From: Urinicoccus sp.
GTDB lineage: Bacteria > Bacillota > Clostridia > Tissierellales > Peptoniphilaceae
Direction: 5' to 3'
NCBI GenBank assembly: GCA_029983435.1
Contig: JASBZN010000074.1
Coordinates: 1 to 5,719, forward strand
DNA length: 5,719 bases
Shown: positions 1-5,719 of the stretch, one piece after another
Layout: every line of letters begins with the position of its first letter
How positions within the stretch are numbered: position 1 is the stretch's first letter
Translations under genes and position numbers: made by a program
The notes under the pieces: generated by a model
Database searches by the model: none
What the model was told of the DNA's origin: nothing
The model's input: only the letters and a program-made list of their open reading frames with translations

Positions 1-2978
1 TGGATAAATTAGATCGGATAGAAGATCTTTTGGATGTTTTAAAAAAACAAGAAGGAGATCTGTCTAAAGATTTAGAAAAATACCAGGCTTACCAAAGCCT
101 CTATGAAGAAAGAAAAAGCTTAGATGAAGACTTTTTTTTCTTAAAACAACAAGACTATTTTAAGAAAAAAGATAAAATCAATGAAGAAATGAAGACCTTG
201 GAAGAGGAAATCCAAGATATAGAAAAAGAAATAGACCAAAAAGAAGCCTTCTATGAAAAACAAGAAAAAGACTTGGCTGCCAAGGAAATAGAAGTCGAAA
301 GTCATCAGGAAAAATTACAAAAAACCCTGGAAGATTGGGTCCGTCTAGAAGAAAAAAAGGATCGCTACCAAGACCAAAAAACAGCAGTGATTCGGTCTAT
401 TGACTTTGATAAAAAAAACATTCAAGACCTAAGTCAAAGTCAAGAAAGAAATCAGGAAGCCTTAGAAAATCTAGAAAAAGATCGAGAAACCACTGTAGAC
501 CGCGAAAAGGACTTAGAGGGAAAATTGGCAAGTCTTAAAAACTCTTTAAGTGCAAAAAAAGAAAAGTTAAAAGAGCTAATAAGCAAAGAAACAGAGCTTA
601 AAGACCATTTAGATCAACTTGCCCAGTCCAAGGTATCTTTAGAGTTTCGTAAAGAAACAAAAGAGCAGATGATTCAAGAAGCTCTGGACAGAATAGAAAA
701 AAGGAAGCATTTCGTAGAAAACCTCTCTCAAGAGATAAGTCGATTAAACCAAGAAAAAAAATCTCGTCAAGAAGAGCTTTCCCAATTAGAGAAAAAGGGA
801 GAAAAAGATGGGGAAGGTTTAAGGAACCTAAGCTTGCAAGTAAAAAGCAATGAAGGCAACCTTCAGACCCTGGATGAAGAAATAAAAAAATTAAATATAG
901 ATCGCCAAGAACTCATTCGGGCAAGATCTTTTTTAAAAAATACCATGGACCATTATGATGGATTTAACCGGTCTGTTAAGTCGTTTTTACGGGTGTGCAA
1001 CCAGGAAAATCTTTATAAAAAGGAGATTTTAGGACCTGTTGCTAATTTATTTCAAGTAGATAAAACCTACGAAATAGCTATGTCTGTGGCTTTGGGGTAT
1101 GCTCTTCAAAACATTGTTGTTTCCGATGATAGCCATGTTAAGGAAATGATTCAATTATTAAAAGATCGATCCATTGGTCGGATCACTTTTTTACCCTTAA
1201 ATCGCTATAGAGCATATTCCTTTTCAGGCCCAGCTCCCCAGGGCAGTATTGGTTATGCTAGAGACTTTATTCGCTGTGAAGACAAGCTAACCAACCTCTT
1301 TCACCAGTTACTAGGAGACGTTTTGTTTGTAGAGACCTATAACGATGGGCTCAAGCTTAGTAAAAAAGTGAAAAAGAAAATCATTAGTTTACAAGGAGAT
1401 CTCTTTCATCCAAAAGGATCGATTACAGGAGGCTCCCTTCAAAGAGGTTCTGTTCAAATTTTAAATCAGACCAAGAAAATTGAAGAAAAGGACCAAGCCA
1501 TTGAAGAAGTAGAAAAGATTATAAAGAGGAAAAATCAATCTTGGGTAAAAGGAAATGAGGAAAAAGAAGCTCTAAAACTAGCCTATCAAAAGGCAGCCCT
1601 TGACTTGGGAGAGCTAAAAGAAAGAACCTTAAAAAATAAACAAGAAATTCAGTCCCTTGACCAAAACATCTTATTGCAAAACCAACAAAAACAAGGTTAT
1701 GAAGAAGAAATTGCTCAAATGAAAGAAGATGTGGAAAGGGAAAAAACTTCCTATAAAGATTACCTAAATCAACTAGAAACAAGTGAAGATCAAGAAGAAA
1801 TAAGAAAAACTTTTCTTGCAGTTCAAGAAAAAAAGGGAGCTTTAAGCCGTCTTGTAGATGATGAAAATGACCAGTTAATCCAACTTCGTATTGAAAAAAC
1901 AGAAATAAATGCTTCTTTAGACTTTCAAAAAGCAGAGATGAAGCGGCTTTTAGAGGAAAAAAACAAAATTTCTGCGTCTATGGAAACAAGCAAAAACCGT
2001 CTGGATAATAACCAAAAAATTCAAGAAGACATTGAAGATAAGCTCCTTCAGTGGGAGGTAAGTTACCAAGAAGATTCTCAGAAATTACAGAAGGCCAAAG
2101 ACTTTCTTGAAGGTGAAAAGAAGGCTTTTGGCCAGCTGGCCCAAAACGTTCAAAATCTTCGCCAAGATATTACAAAAGAAAAAGAAGATAAGCAAAAAAA
2201 GGAGCAGACTTTAGAGAGAAAAGAGTTTTCTATAGAAAAACTAACTATGAAGTACGACAATCACAAAAGTCAGTTCTTAGATAGATATGGTATAATGAAA
2301 GAAGCTTTATTGAAAAGAGATGTTCAAGGAAATGAAAGAGAAATTTCCAAAAAATTAGAAGCTCTCAATCATAAAATGGAAAGTTTCGGTCCTATTAATG
2401 AAGGGGTAATGGAAGAGTACCAGGACTTAAAAAACCGGATTGATTTCCAAGAAAAACAAAAGCTTGATCTTGTGGAAGCCAAAGAGGAATTGGACCAAGT
2501 TATTGAAAGCTTGGATAGGAAGATGCGAAAAGCCTTTGTTAAGAGTTTTGAAGAGATTACAGGCTATTTTAGCCATATTTTTAAGGAACTTTTCCAAGGG
2601 GGAACCGCCAATATTGAACTGGAAGAAGGACCCATCCTGGAAGCGGGAATTGATATTAAAGCCCAACCTCCAGGCAAGAAACTCCAATCTCTTTCCCTTT
2701 TATCGGGAGGAGAACGATCTTTAACGGCAGTTGCTTTAATTTTTGCCCTATTGAAGTATCGTCCAGCGCCTTTCTGTATCCTAGATGAAATTGACGCTGC
2801 TCTTGATGATGCAAATATCGATCGTTATGTAGATTATGTTAAGAACTTAGATGATATACAATTTATGATGATTACACACAGAAAACCCACCATGGAGATT
2901 GCAGATGTTTTATATGGAGTAACCATGGAAGAAAAAGGAATCAGTACCATTGTTCCTATGAAACTCAAAAATATGTAG
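1..2978 (+). CDS. smc: Chromosome segregation ATPase Smc (5'-truncated by window edge)
   Basis: Smc is the ATPase core of bacterial condensin. As a dimer with ScpA and ScpB it organises and segregates the nucleoid. The frame is open from base 3 and gives 991 residues; the family is usually about 1,180, so roughly 190 residues with the Walker A half of the head lie upstream. Visible in order: a Lys/Glu/Gln-rich coiled-coil arm (to about 950); the hinge (about 957-1450), with GRITFLPL and a GSITGGS glycine motif; the returning coiled-coil arm (to about 2400); and the C-terminal head. The head carries the ABC signature LSGGE (2700-2714), Walker B CILDEID with catalytic Glu at 2787-2789, and the switch His in THRK at 2877-2879. 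It ends in the typical LYGVTMEEKG...PMKL tail. A TTG at 30 is not the start, because family-like sequence continues upstream of it. The frame is intact. It probably forms an operon with ftsY, 14 bases downstream. Identity is certain from the hinge and head motifs. Confidence 0.98.
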   Translation, partial: DKLDRIEDLLDVLKKQEGDLSKDLEKYQAYQSLYEERKSLDEDFFFLKQQDYFKKKDKINEEMKTLEEEIQDIEKEIDQKEAFYEKQEKDLAAKEIEVESHQEKLQKTLEDWVRLEEKKDRYQDQKTAVIRSIDFDKKNIQDLSQSQERNQEALENLEKDRETTVDREKDLEGKLASLKNSLSAKKEKLKELISKETELKDHLDQLAQSKVSLEFRKETKEQMIQEALDRIEKRKHFVENLSQEISRLNQEKKSRQEELSQLEKKGEKDGEGLRNLSLQVKSNEGNLQTLDEEIKKLNIDRQELIRARSFLKNTMDHYDGFNRSVKSFLRVCNQENLYKKEILGPVANLFQVDKTYEIAMSVALGYALQNIVVSDDSHVKEMIQLLKDRSIGRITFLPLNRYRAYSFSGPAPQGSIGYARDFIRCEDKLTNLFHQLLGDVLFVETYNDGLKLSKKVKKKIISLQGDLFHPKGSITGGSLQRGSVQILNQTKKIEEKDQAIEEVEKIIKRKNQSWVKGNEEKEALKLAYQKAALDLGELKERTLKNKQEIQSLDQNILLQNQQKQGYEEEIAQMKEDVEREKTSYKDYLNQLETSEDQEEIRKTFLAVQEKKGALSRLVDDENDQLIQLRIEKTEINASLDFQKAEMKRLLEEKNKISASMETSKNRLDNNQKIQEDIEDKLLQWEVSYQEDSQKLQKAKDFLEGEKKAFGQLAQNVQNLRQDITKEKEDKQKKEQTLERKEFSIEKLTMKYDNHKSQFLDRYGIMKEALLKRDVQGNEREISKKLEALNHKMESFGPINEGVMEEYQDLKNRIDFQEKQKLDLVEAKEELDQVIESLDRKMRKAFVKSFEEITGYFSHIFKELFQGGTANIELEEGPILEAGIDIKAQPPGKKLQSLSLLSGGERSLTAVALIFALLKYRPAPFCILDEIDAALDDANIDRYVDYVKNLDDIQFMMITHRKPTMEIADVLYGVTMEEKGISTIVPMKLKNM
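2288..2296 (+). promoter_or_regulatory. Possible internal extended -10 promoter element within smc
   Basis: TGGTATAAT is a perfect extended -10 and is identical over nine bases to the -10 of the ylxM promoter in this window. It sits inside the smc coding frame (Tyr-Gly-Ile-Met) about 700 bases upstream of ftsY. The best -35 candidate, AAGTCA at 2267-2272 with an 18-base spacer, matches the TTGACA consensus at only three of six positions. It could give ftsY an extra promoter, but chance occurrence in AT-rich coding DNA is quite possible. Confidence 0.25.
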
Positions 2979-2992
2979 GCTAAGGAGGAGCT

Positions 2993-4264
2993 ATGTTTAA
3001 GTGGATTAAAGATAAATTCAAATCAGATGAGGAAAAAGAAGAAAAAATCCTGGAAGAGAGTCAAGAAGATAAGGAATTACAGGAAGAAGATCGTAAACCA
3101 GAAAAAAACGTAGAAGATGCTTCAGTTCCAGAAGAAAGTCCTCATGAAGAGCTTGATTCTAAGCCAATAAAAGAAGAAGCCTTCGATTCAAAGGAATTAA
3201 ACCAAGAGCCTGATTTAGAAGAAGAGTCACCTTTAAATTTGGAAGAAGACCAAGAAATAAAAACCGAAGAAGAATTAGTTCAGAATGAAGAAGACCCAAT
3301 AATAAAAGAAGAAAAAGATCCAGATGAGGAAAAAGAAGAGTCCAAGGGATTTTTCAAAAAACTCACATCAGGTTTGGCCAAGACTCGGAAACAGATGGGT
3401 CAAAAGATTAATCAAGTCTTAGGGGCTTACGTCAAAGTAGATGATGAACTCTTAGATGATTTGGAAGATATTTTAATTTCTTCAGATATGGGAATGGAAA
3501 CAACTATGGAAGCTATTGATCGGTTAAAAGAGAGAATTATCAAAGATGAAATTAAAGATCCTAACTTGGTTTATCCAACCTTAAAGTCTGTGATTCAAGA
3601 ACTTTTAGATGAGTGTGAATTAGACTCCACTTTAACAACCACCCATCCCACCATTGTTTTGGTAGTAGGGGTAAATGGTGTTGGAAAAACGACAACTATT
3701 GGAAAATTAAGTAGCCAATTGAAAACGCAAGGTAAGACAGTCCTGGTAGCAGCAGCCGATACTTTCCGGGCAGCAGCCATCGACCAATTAAAAACCTGGG
3801 GTCAAAGAGCGGGAGTAGATGTTATTAGTCATTCTGAAGGAGCGGATCCAGCGGCGGTAACCTATGATGCAGTGCAAGCGGCTAAGGCTCGTGATGTAGA
3901 TGTTCTCATCGTGGACACTGCCGGTAGACTTCACAATAAATCCAATTTAATGAAAGAGTTAGAAAAAATCGGCAAAATTATTGAAAGGGAATATCCTGAA
4001 GCCAATCGAGAAAACCTCTTAGTTTTAGATGCAACTACTGGACAAAATGCCATCATTCAAGCAAAAACTTTTAATGAGGCGACGAATCTTACAGGCTTTG
4101 TACTAACAAAACTGGATGGAACAGCCAAAGGTGGCGTGGTTATTGGCCTTCAACGAGAGTTAAGAGTACCTATTAAATTTATTGGGGTTGGAGAACAAAT
4201 AAATGATTTGCAAACTTTTCATTCCAAAGATTTTGTAGACGCACTTTTCCAAGAAGAAAGCTAA
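2993..4264 (+). CDS. ftsY: Signal recognition particle receptor FtsY, with long acidic N-terminal extension
   Basis: FtsY is the SRP receptor: an SRP-type GTPase that pairs with Ffh at the inner face of the membrane to deliver translating ribosomes to SecYEG. The protein has 423 residues. Residues 1-10 (MFKWIKDKFK) look like a short amphipathic membrane-binding helix. Residues 11-117 are low-complexity and about 45% Asp/Glu. A second amphipathic segment, GFFKKL from residue 119, begins the NG core. G-domain motifs are complete: P-loop GVNGVGKTT (226-234), DTFRAAA (256-262), DTAGR (308-312), TKLDGTAKGG (372-381) and GVGE (398-401). The start is firm: an AAGGAGGAG ribosome site at 2982-2990 precedes it, and an in-frame TAA at 2981-2983 excludes any earlier start. 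It follows smc by 14 bases, so the two are probably co-transcribed. A terminator overlaps the stop codon. The core resembles Bacillus FtsY, which from memory is about 330 residues and begins near the second amphipathic segment; the extra length is all N-terminal. Confidence 0.98.
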   Translation: MFKWIKDKFKSDEEKEEKILEESQEDKELQEEDRKPEKNVEDASVPEESPHEELDSKPIKEEAFDSKELNQEPDLEEESPLNLEEDQEIKTEEELVQNEEDPIIKEEKDPDEEKEESKGFFKKLTSGLAKTRKQMGQKINQVLGAYVKVDDELLDDLEDILISSDMGMETTMEAIDRLKERIIKDEIKDPNLVYPTLKSVIQELLDECELDSTLTTTHPTIVLVVGVNGVGKTTTIGKLSSQLKTQGKTVLVAAADTFRAAAIDQLKTWGQRAGVDVISHSEGADPAAVTYDAVQAAKARDVDVLIVDTAGRLHNKSNLMKELEKIGKIIEREYPEANRENLLVLDATTGQNAIIQAKTFNEATNLTGFVLTKLDGTAKGGVVIGLQRELRVPIKFIGVGEQINDLQTFHSKDFVDALFQEES

Positions 4265-4293
4265 AAGACAGGTTAACCTGTCTTTTTCTTTTT
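4263..4293 (+). terminator. Intrinsic terminator after ftsY
   Basis: A perfect 24-base palindrome at 4263-4286 has half-site AAAAGACAGGTT. As RNA it would form a stem with AGACAGG paired to CCTGTCT, a TTAA loop, and flanking A-U pairs. It runs into a T-rich tract, TTTTTCTTTTT, at 4283-4293. This is the standard Rho-independent layout. The palindrome begins on the second base of the ftsY TAA, so it ends the smc-ftsY transcription unit and separates it from the racemase gene. The T-tract is interrupted by one C, so some readthrough is possible. Confidence 0.9.
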
Positions 4294-4334
4294 AAAGATG
4301 GAAGGGATTTTAGAAAAATTCTTAAAAATAAGCG

Positions 4335-4340
4335 AAGGAG
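4335..4340 (+). promoter_or_regulatory. Ribosome binding site of the racemase gene
   Basis: AAGGAG lies six bases upstream of the ATG at 4347. An in-frame TAA at 4329-4331 means no longer start is possible, so this site fixes the racemase start. Confidence 0.9.
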
Positions 4341-4346
4341 TCATTT

Positions 4347-5519
4347 ATGAACATTACGAGACCAGCTTGGTTAGAGATTGATTTAGACCAATTGGAAGAA
4401 AATTATAAAATCATCAAAAAGAATCTTTCTCCTGGCACAAAAATTTTATCCATTGTAAAAAGCGATGGATATAAGTTGGGAGCAAGAGAAATTGTGGAAA
4501 GTTTAATAGGTCTAGGAGTGGATTATTTTGGAGTAGCGACTTCTAGTGAAGCCATTTATTTGCGAGAAAAATATTCGGATATTGGTCTTTTAATTTTAGG
4601 TTATACACCTGAGTTTTTAATGGAAGAAGCGATTGAATATAATCTGACCCTAGCTGTTTATTCTTATGACATGGCTATAAAACTGAATGATTATGGTAAA
4701 AAACTAGGAAAAAAAGCCAAGATACATATTGTCTTAGACACAGGAATGAACCGGATTGGTTTTGCAACACACCCTGGCAAAATTCAAGAAACTTGCCAAG
4801 AGATTGAAAATATTAATAAGCTGGAGAAGATAGAGATAGAAGGGCTGTTTAGCCATTTTGCTGTGGCGGATATGGATCCAGCTTATACGAAAAGCCAGTA
4901 TAATCGTTATCAAGAAGTATATGAAGGACTAAAAGAGCGGGGGGTTTTCATTCCTATGCGTCACATTAGTAATAGTCATGCTATTATGCGCTATAGAGAA
5001 TATGACATGGATTATGTCCGACCTGGTATTTTACAATATGGGTCTAGAGAAGAAGATCCCTATGGTGGGGATTTTCCTGTGGAGTTAATTGTGTCATTGA
5101 AAGCTCTTGTGGCTTTTGTTAAAGATGTTCCTGCAGGTGAGGGAATTAGCTACGGCTTAACCTACAAAACACAAAAGCCTTCTCAAATAGCTACTCTCCC
5201 CTTGGGCTATGCAGATGGCCTTCCTAGAGATTTAAGTAACAATTTTGAAGTCTTGGTTAAAGGCAGACGATGCCGCCAGGTAGGACGGATCTGCATGGAC
5301 CAATGTATGATTGATGTAACAGGATTAGATGTAAGAGTTGGAGACGAAGTGGTTCTTTTAGGTAGGCAAGGAAACGAAGAAATTACTATTGAAGAGTTGG
5401 CTAAAAAAACAGGGGAGATCCCCACTTCTTATTTAACTCATTTTACTAGGCGTTTACCTAGGCAGTATAAAAGAAAAAATAAGATTTTGAAAGTAGAAGA
5501 TTTAATCCGAAAACAATAA
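4347..5519 (+). CDS. alr: Alanine racemase family protein (PLP-dependent, fold type III), diverged
   Basis: Alanine racemase interconverts L- and D-alanine with pyridoxal phosphate (PLP) in the cytoplasm and supplies D-Ala for peptidoglycan. The 390-residue length fits the family (about 360-390). Two-base catalysis looks intact: PLP lysine K38 in IVKSDGY, and the opposing Tyr Y269 in GISYGLTY. Other family landmarks are R136 in DTGMNRIGF, H170 in FSHFAVAD, R225 in YVRPGI, and C316-M317-D318 in GRICMDQ. The N-terminal two-thirds is the PLP barrel and the rest the beta domain. Two motifs differ from the usual form. KADAYGHG is replaced by KSDGYKLG. The C-terminal NYE motif, whose Tyr contacts PLP phosphate (Y354 in Geobacillus), is replaced by PTSY, putting Thr360 at that position unless the alignment shifts to Y362. 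The gene ends with tandem TAATAA, has no downstream terminator, and lies between ftsY and ylxM, an unusual place. A racemase for another amino acid (Ser, Lys, broad-specificity) is possible; family membership is firm, substrate is inferred. Confidence 0.9.
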   Translation: MNITRPAWLEIDLDQLEENYKIIKKNLSPGTKILSIVKSDGYKLGAREIVESLIGLGVDYFGVATSSEAIYLREKYSDIGLLILGYTPEFLMEEAIEYNLTLAVYSYDMAIKLNDYGKKLGKKAKIHIVLDTGMNRIGFATHPGKIQETCQEIENINKLEKIEIEGLFSHFAVADMDPAYTKSQYNRYQEVYEGLKERGVFIPMRHISNSHAIMRYREYDMDYVRPGILQYGSREEDPYGGDFPVELIVSLKALVAFVKDVPAGEGISYGLTYKTQKPSQIATLPLGYADGLPRDLSNNFEVLVKGRRCRQVGRICMDQCMIDVTGLDVRVGDEVVLLGRQGNEEITIEELAKKTGEIPTSYLTHFTRRLPRQYKRKNKILKVEDLIRKQ

Positions 5520-5529
5520 TAAATTTTTC

Positions 5530-5557
5530 TTGACAAGGCCTGGATATTTGGTATAAT
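5530..5557 (+). promoter_or_regulatory. Strong SigA-type extended -10 promoter for ylxM
   Basis: TTGACA at 5530-5535 and TATAAT at 5552-5557 both match consensus exactly, with a 16-base spacer. A TG at 5549-5550 adds an extended -10. Transcription should begin near 5563-5565, giving a leader of about 40 bases before the ylxM ATG. The -35 starts 11 bases after the racemase stop codon. The promoter probably drives ylxM and, beyond the window, ffh. Confidence 0.93.
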
Positions 5558-5563
5558 AATAGA

Positions 5564-5584
5564 GGTCAAGAGAAAAGCTTGACC
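5564..5584 (+). repeat. Inverted repeat / hairpin at the predicted ylxM transcript start
   Basis: GGTCAAG (5564-5570) and CTTGACC (5578-5584) are perfect 7-base complements around a 7-base A-rich spacer (AGAAAAG). The left arm coincides with the predicted +1, so the RNA would begin with a hairpin. It lacks a following T-tract, so it is not a terminator. Either a 5'-end stem that stabilises the mRNA or a repressor operator over the start site would fit; the sequence does not decide between them. Confidence 0.6.
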
Positions 5585-5595
5585 CCATAAAGTGT

Positions 5596-5601
5596 GGTGA
5601 T
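5596..5601 (+). promoter_or_regulatory. Offset Shine-Dalgarno of ylxM
   Basis: GGTGAT lies four bases before the ATG. It matches the 3' part of the full Shine-Dalgarno complement (AAGGAGGTGATC) rather than the usual GGAGG core, so the pairing is shifted toward the start codon. An in-frame TAA at 5603-5605 directly abuts the ATG, so no earlier start exists. Confidence 0.6.
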
Positions 5602-5605
5602 TTAA

Positions 5606-5719
5606 ATGCTTGAACGAACAGTTGAAGTTGGATTGCTCTTAGATTGTTATGAAAATTTATTACATGAAAGAACGAGACAAGTATTAAAGGAATATTTTTC
5701 TTACGATTTATCTCTCAAT
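5606..5719 (+). CDS. ylxM: YlxM / UPF0122 family SRP-associated protein (3'-truncated by window edge)
   Basis: The first 38 codons are present and the frame is still open at the window end. The family is about 105-115 residues, so about two-thirds is missing. The N-terminus MLERTVEVGLLLDCYENLL, followed by HERTRQVLKEYF and YDLSL, matches the YlxM pattern (LEKT...LFDFYQSLLT.KQ...YYLDDYSL), including the Asp-x-Tyr and Leu-Leu positions. YlxM is a small helix-turn-helix protein resembling sigma-70 region 4. It is normally encoded just upstream of ffh and has been linked to SRP function. The helix-turn-helix itself lies beyond the window. The gene has its own strong promoter and leader hairpin instead of following ftsY directly. 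The start is fixed by an in-frame TAA immediately before the ATG. The match is from remembered family sequence, but the spacing of conserved positions and the genomic neighbourhood agree. Confidence 0.88.
   Translation, partial: MLERTVEVGLLLDCYENLLHERTRQVLKEYFSYDLSLN

Noticed and set aside
30..32. TTG as a start codon for a 982-residue Smc
   Set aside because: The frame is open to base 3 and the residues before the TTG (DKLDRIEDL) fit the Smc N-terminal arm; the real start lies upstream of the window.
1519..1782. Minus-strand open frame of 87 codons inside smc
   Set aside because: Antisense to coiled-coil codons; Leu/Phe-rich translation is what reversed Lys/Glu codons give; no ribosome site or family resemblance.
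2427..2724. Minus-strand frame (2427-2687) and alternative plus-strand frame (2440-2724) over the smc head region
   Set aside because: Both overlap the conserved Smc C-terminal head in other frames and resemble no protein I know.
3595..3780. Minus-strand open frame antisense to the ftsY P-loop region
   Set aside because: Shadow of a highly conserved coding stretch.
4208..4236. TTGCAA followed 17 bases later by TTTTGT within the end of ftsY as a racemase promoter
   Set aside because: The -10 match is poor and it lies upstream of the terminator.
4298..4381. A 27-codon ATG frame overlapping the racemase start, as a possible leader peptide
   Set aside because: No Shine-Dalgarno precedes its ATG, which follows the terminator T-tract, and the peptide has no attenuator-like codon run.
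5207..5425. Minus-strand open frame inside the racemase gene
   Set aside because: Antisense to conserved racemase motifs; no independent support.
5446..5462. CTAGG...CCTAG short hairpin near the 3' end of the racemase gene
   Set aside because: Only a 5-base stem within coding sequence and no T-tract; likely chance.

Overview
The window is an AT-rich, gene-dense chromosomal stretch with every gene on the + strand. It looks like a low-GC Firmicute (Bacillota). The reasons are the Smc-FtsY-YlxM gene set, an FtsY core that closely resembles the Bacillus form, a YlxM/UPF0122 protein (largely a Gram-positive family), strong AAGGAG-type ribosome binding sites, and a textbook SigA-type promoter. A clostridial or Tissierellia-like relative is possible, but the genus cannot be named from this sequence.

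Layout. Positions 1-2978 hold the C-terminal five-sixths of smc; its start and Walker A head lie upstream of the window. After a 14-base gap comes ftsY (2993-4264), the SRP receptor GTPase, with an unusually long acidic N-terminal extension. A perfect palindrome followed by a T-rich tract overlaps the ftsY stop codon and forms an intrinsic terminator. An alanine-racemase-family gene (4347-5519) follows with its own good ribosome binding site but no recognisable promoter. Directly after it lies a near-perfect extended -10 promoter (5530-5557), a hairpin at the predicted transcript start (5564-5584), and the first 38 codons of ylxM (5606 to the window end).

How the genes work together. Smc compacts and segregates the chromosome. 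FtsY docks the signal recognition particle at the membrane. YlxM is normally encoded next to ffh, the SRP GTPase, so ffh is expected just beyond the window. The common Firmicute order is rnc-smc-ftsY-ylxM-ffh. Here that block is split by a terminator, a racemase gene and a new strong promoter, so SRP receptor and SRP particle appear to be transcribed separately.

No mobile element, CRISPR array, tRNA or rRNA is seen, and no gap exceeds about 90 bases. I found no evidence of a wholly new system. The points most worth checking are the racemase inserted in the SRP block, its diverged cofactor-binding motifs, the long FtsY extension, and the hairpin at the start of the ylxM transcript.
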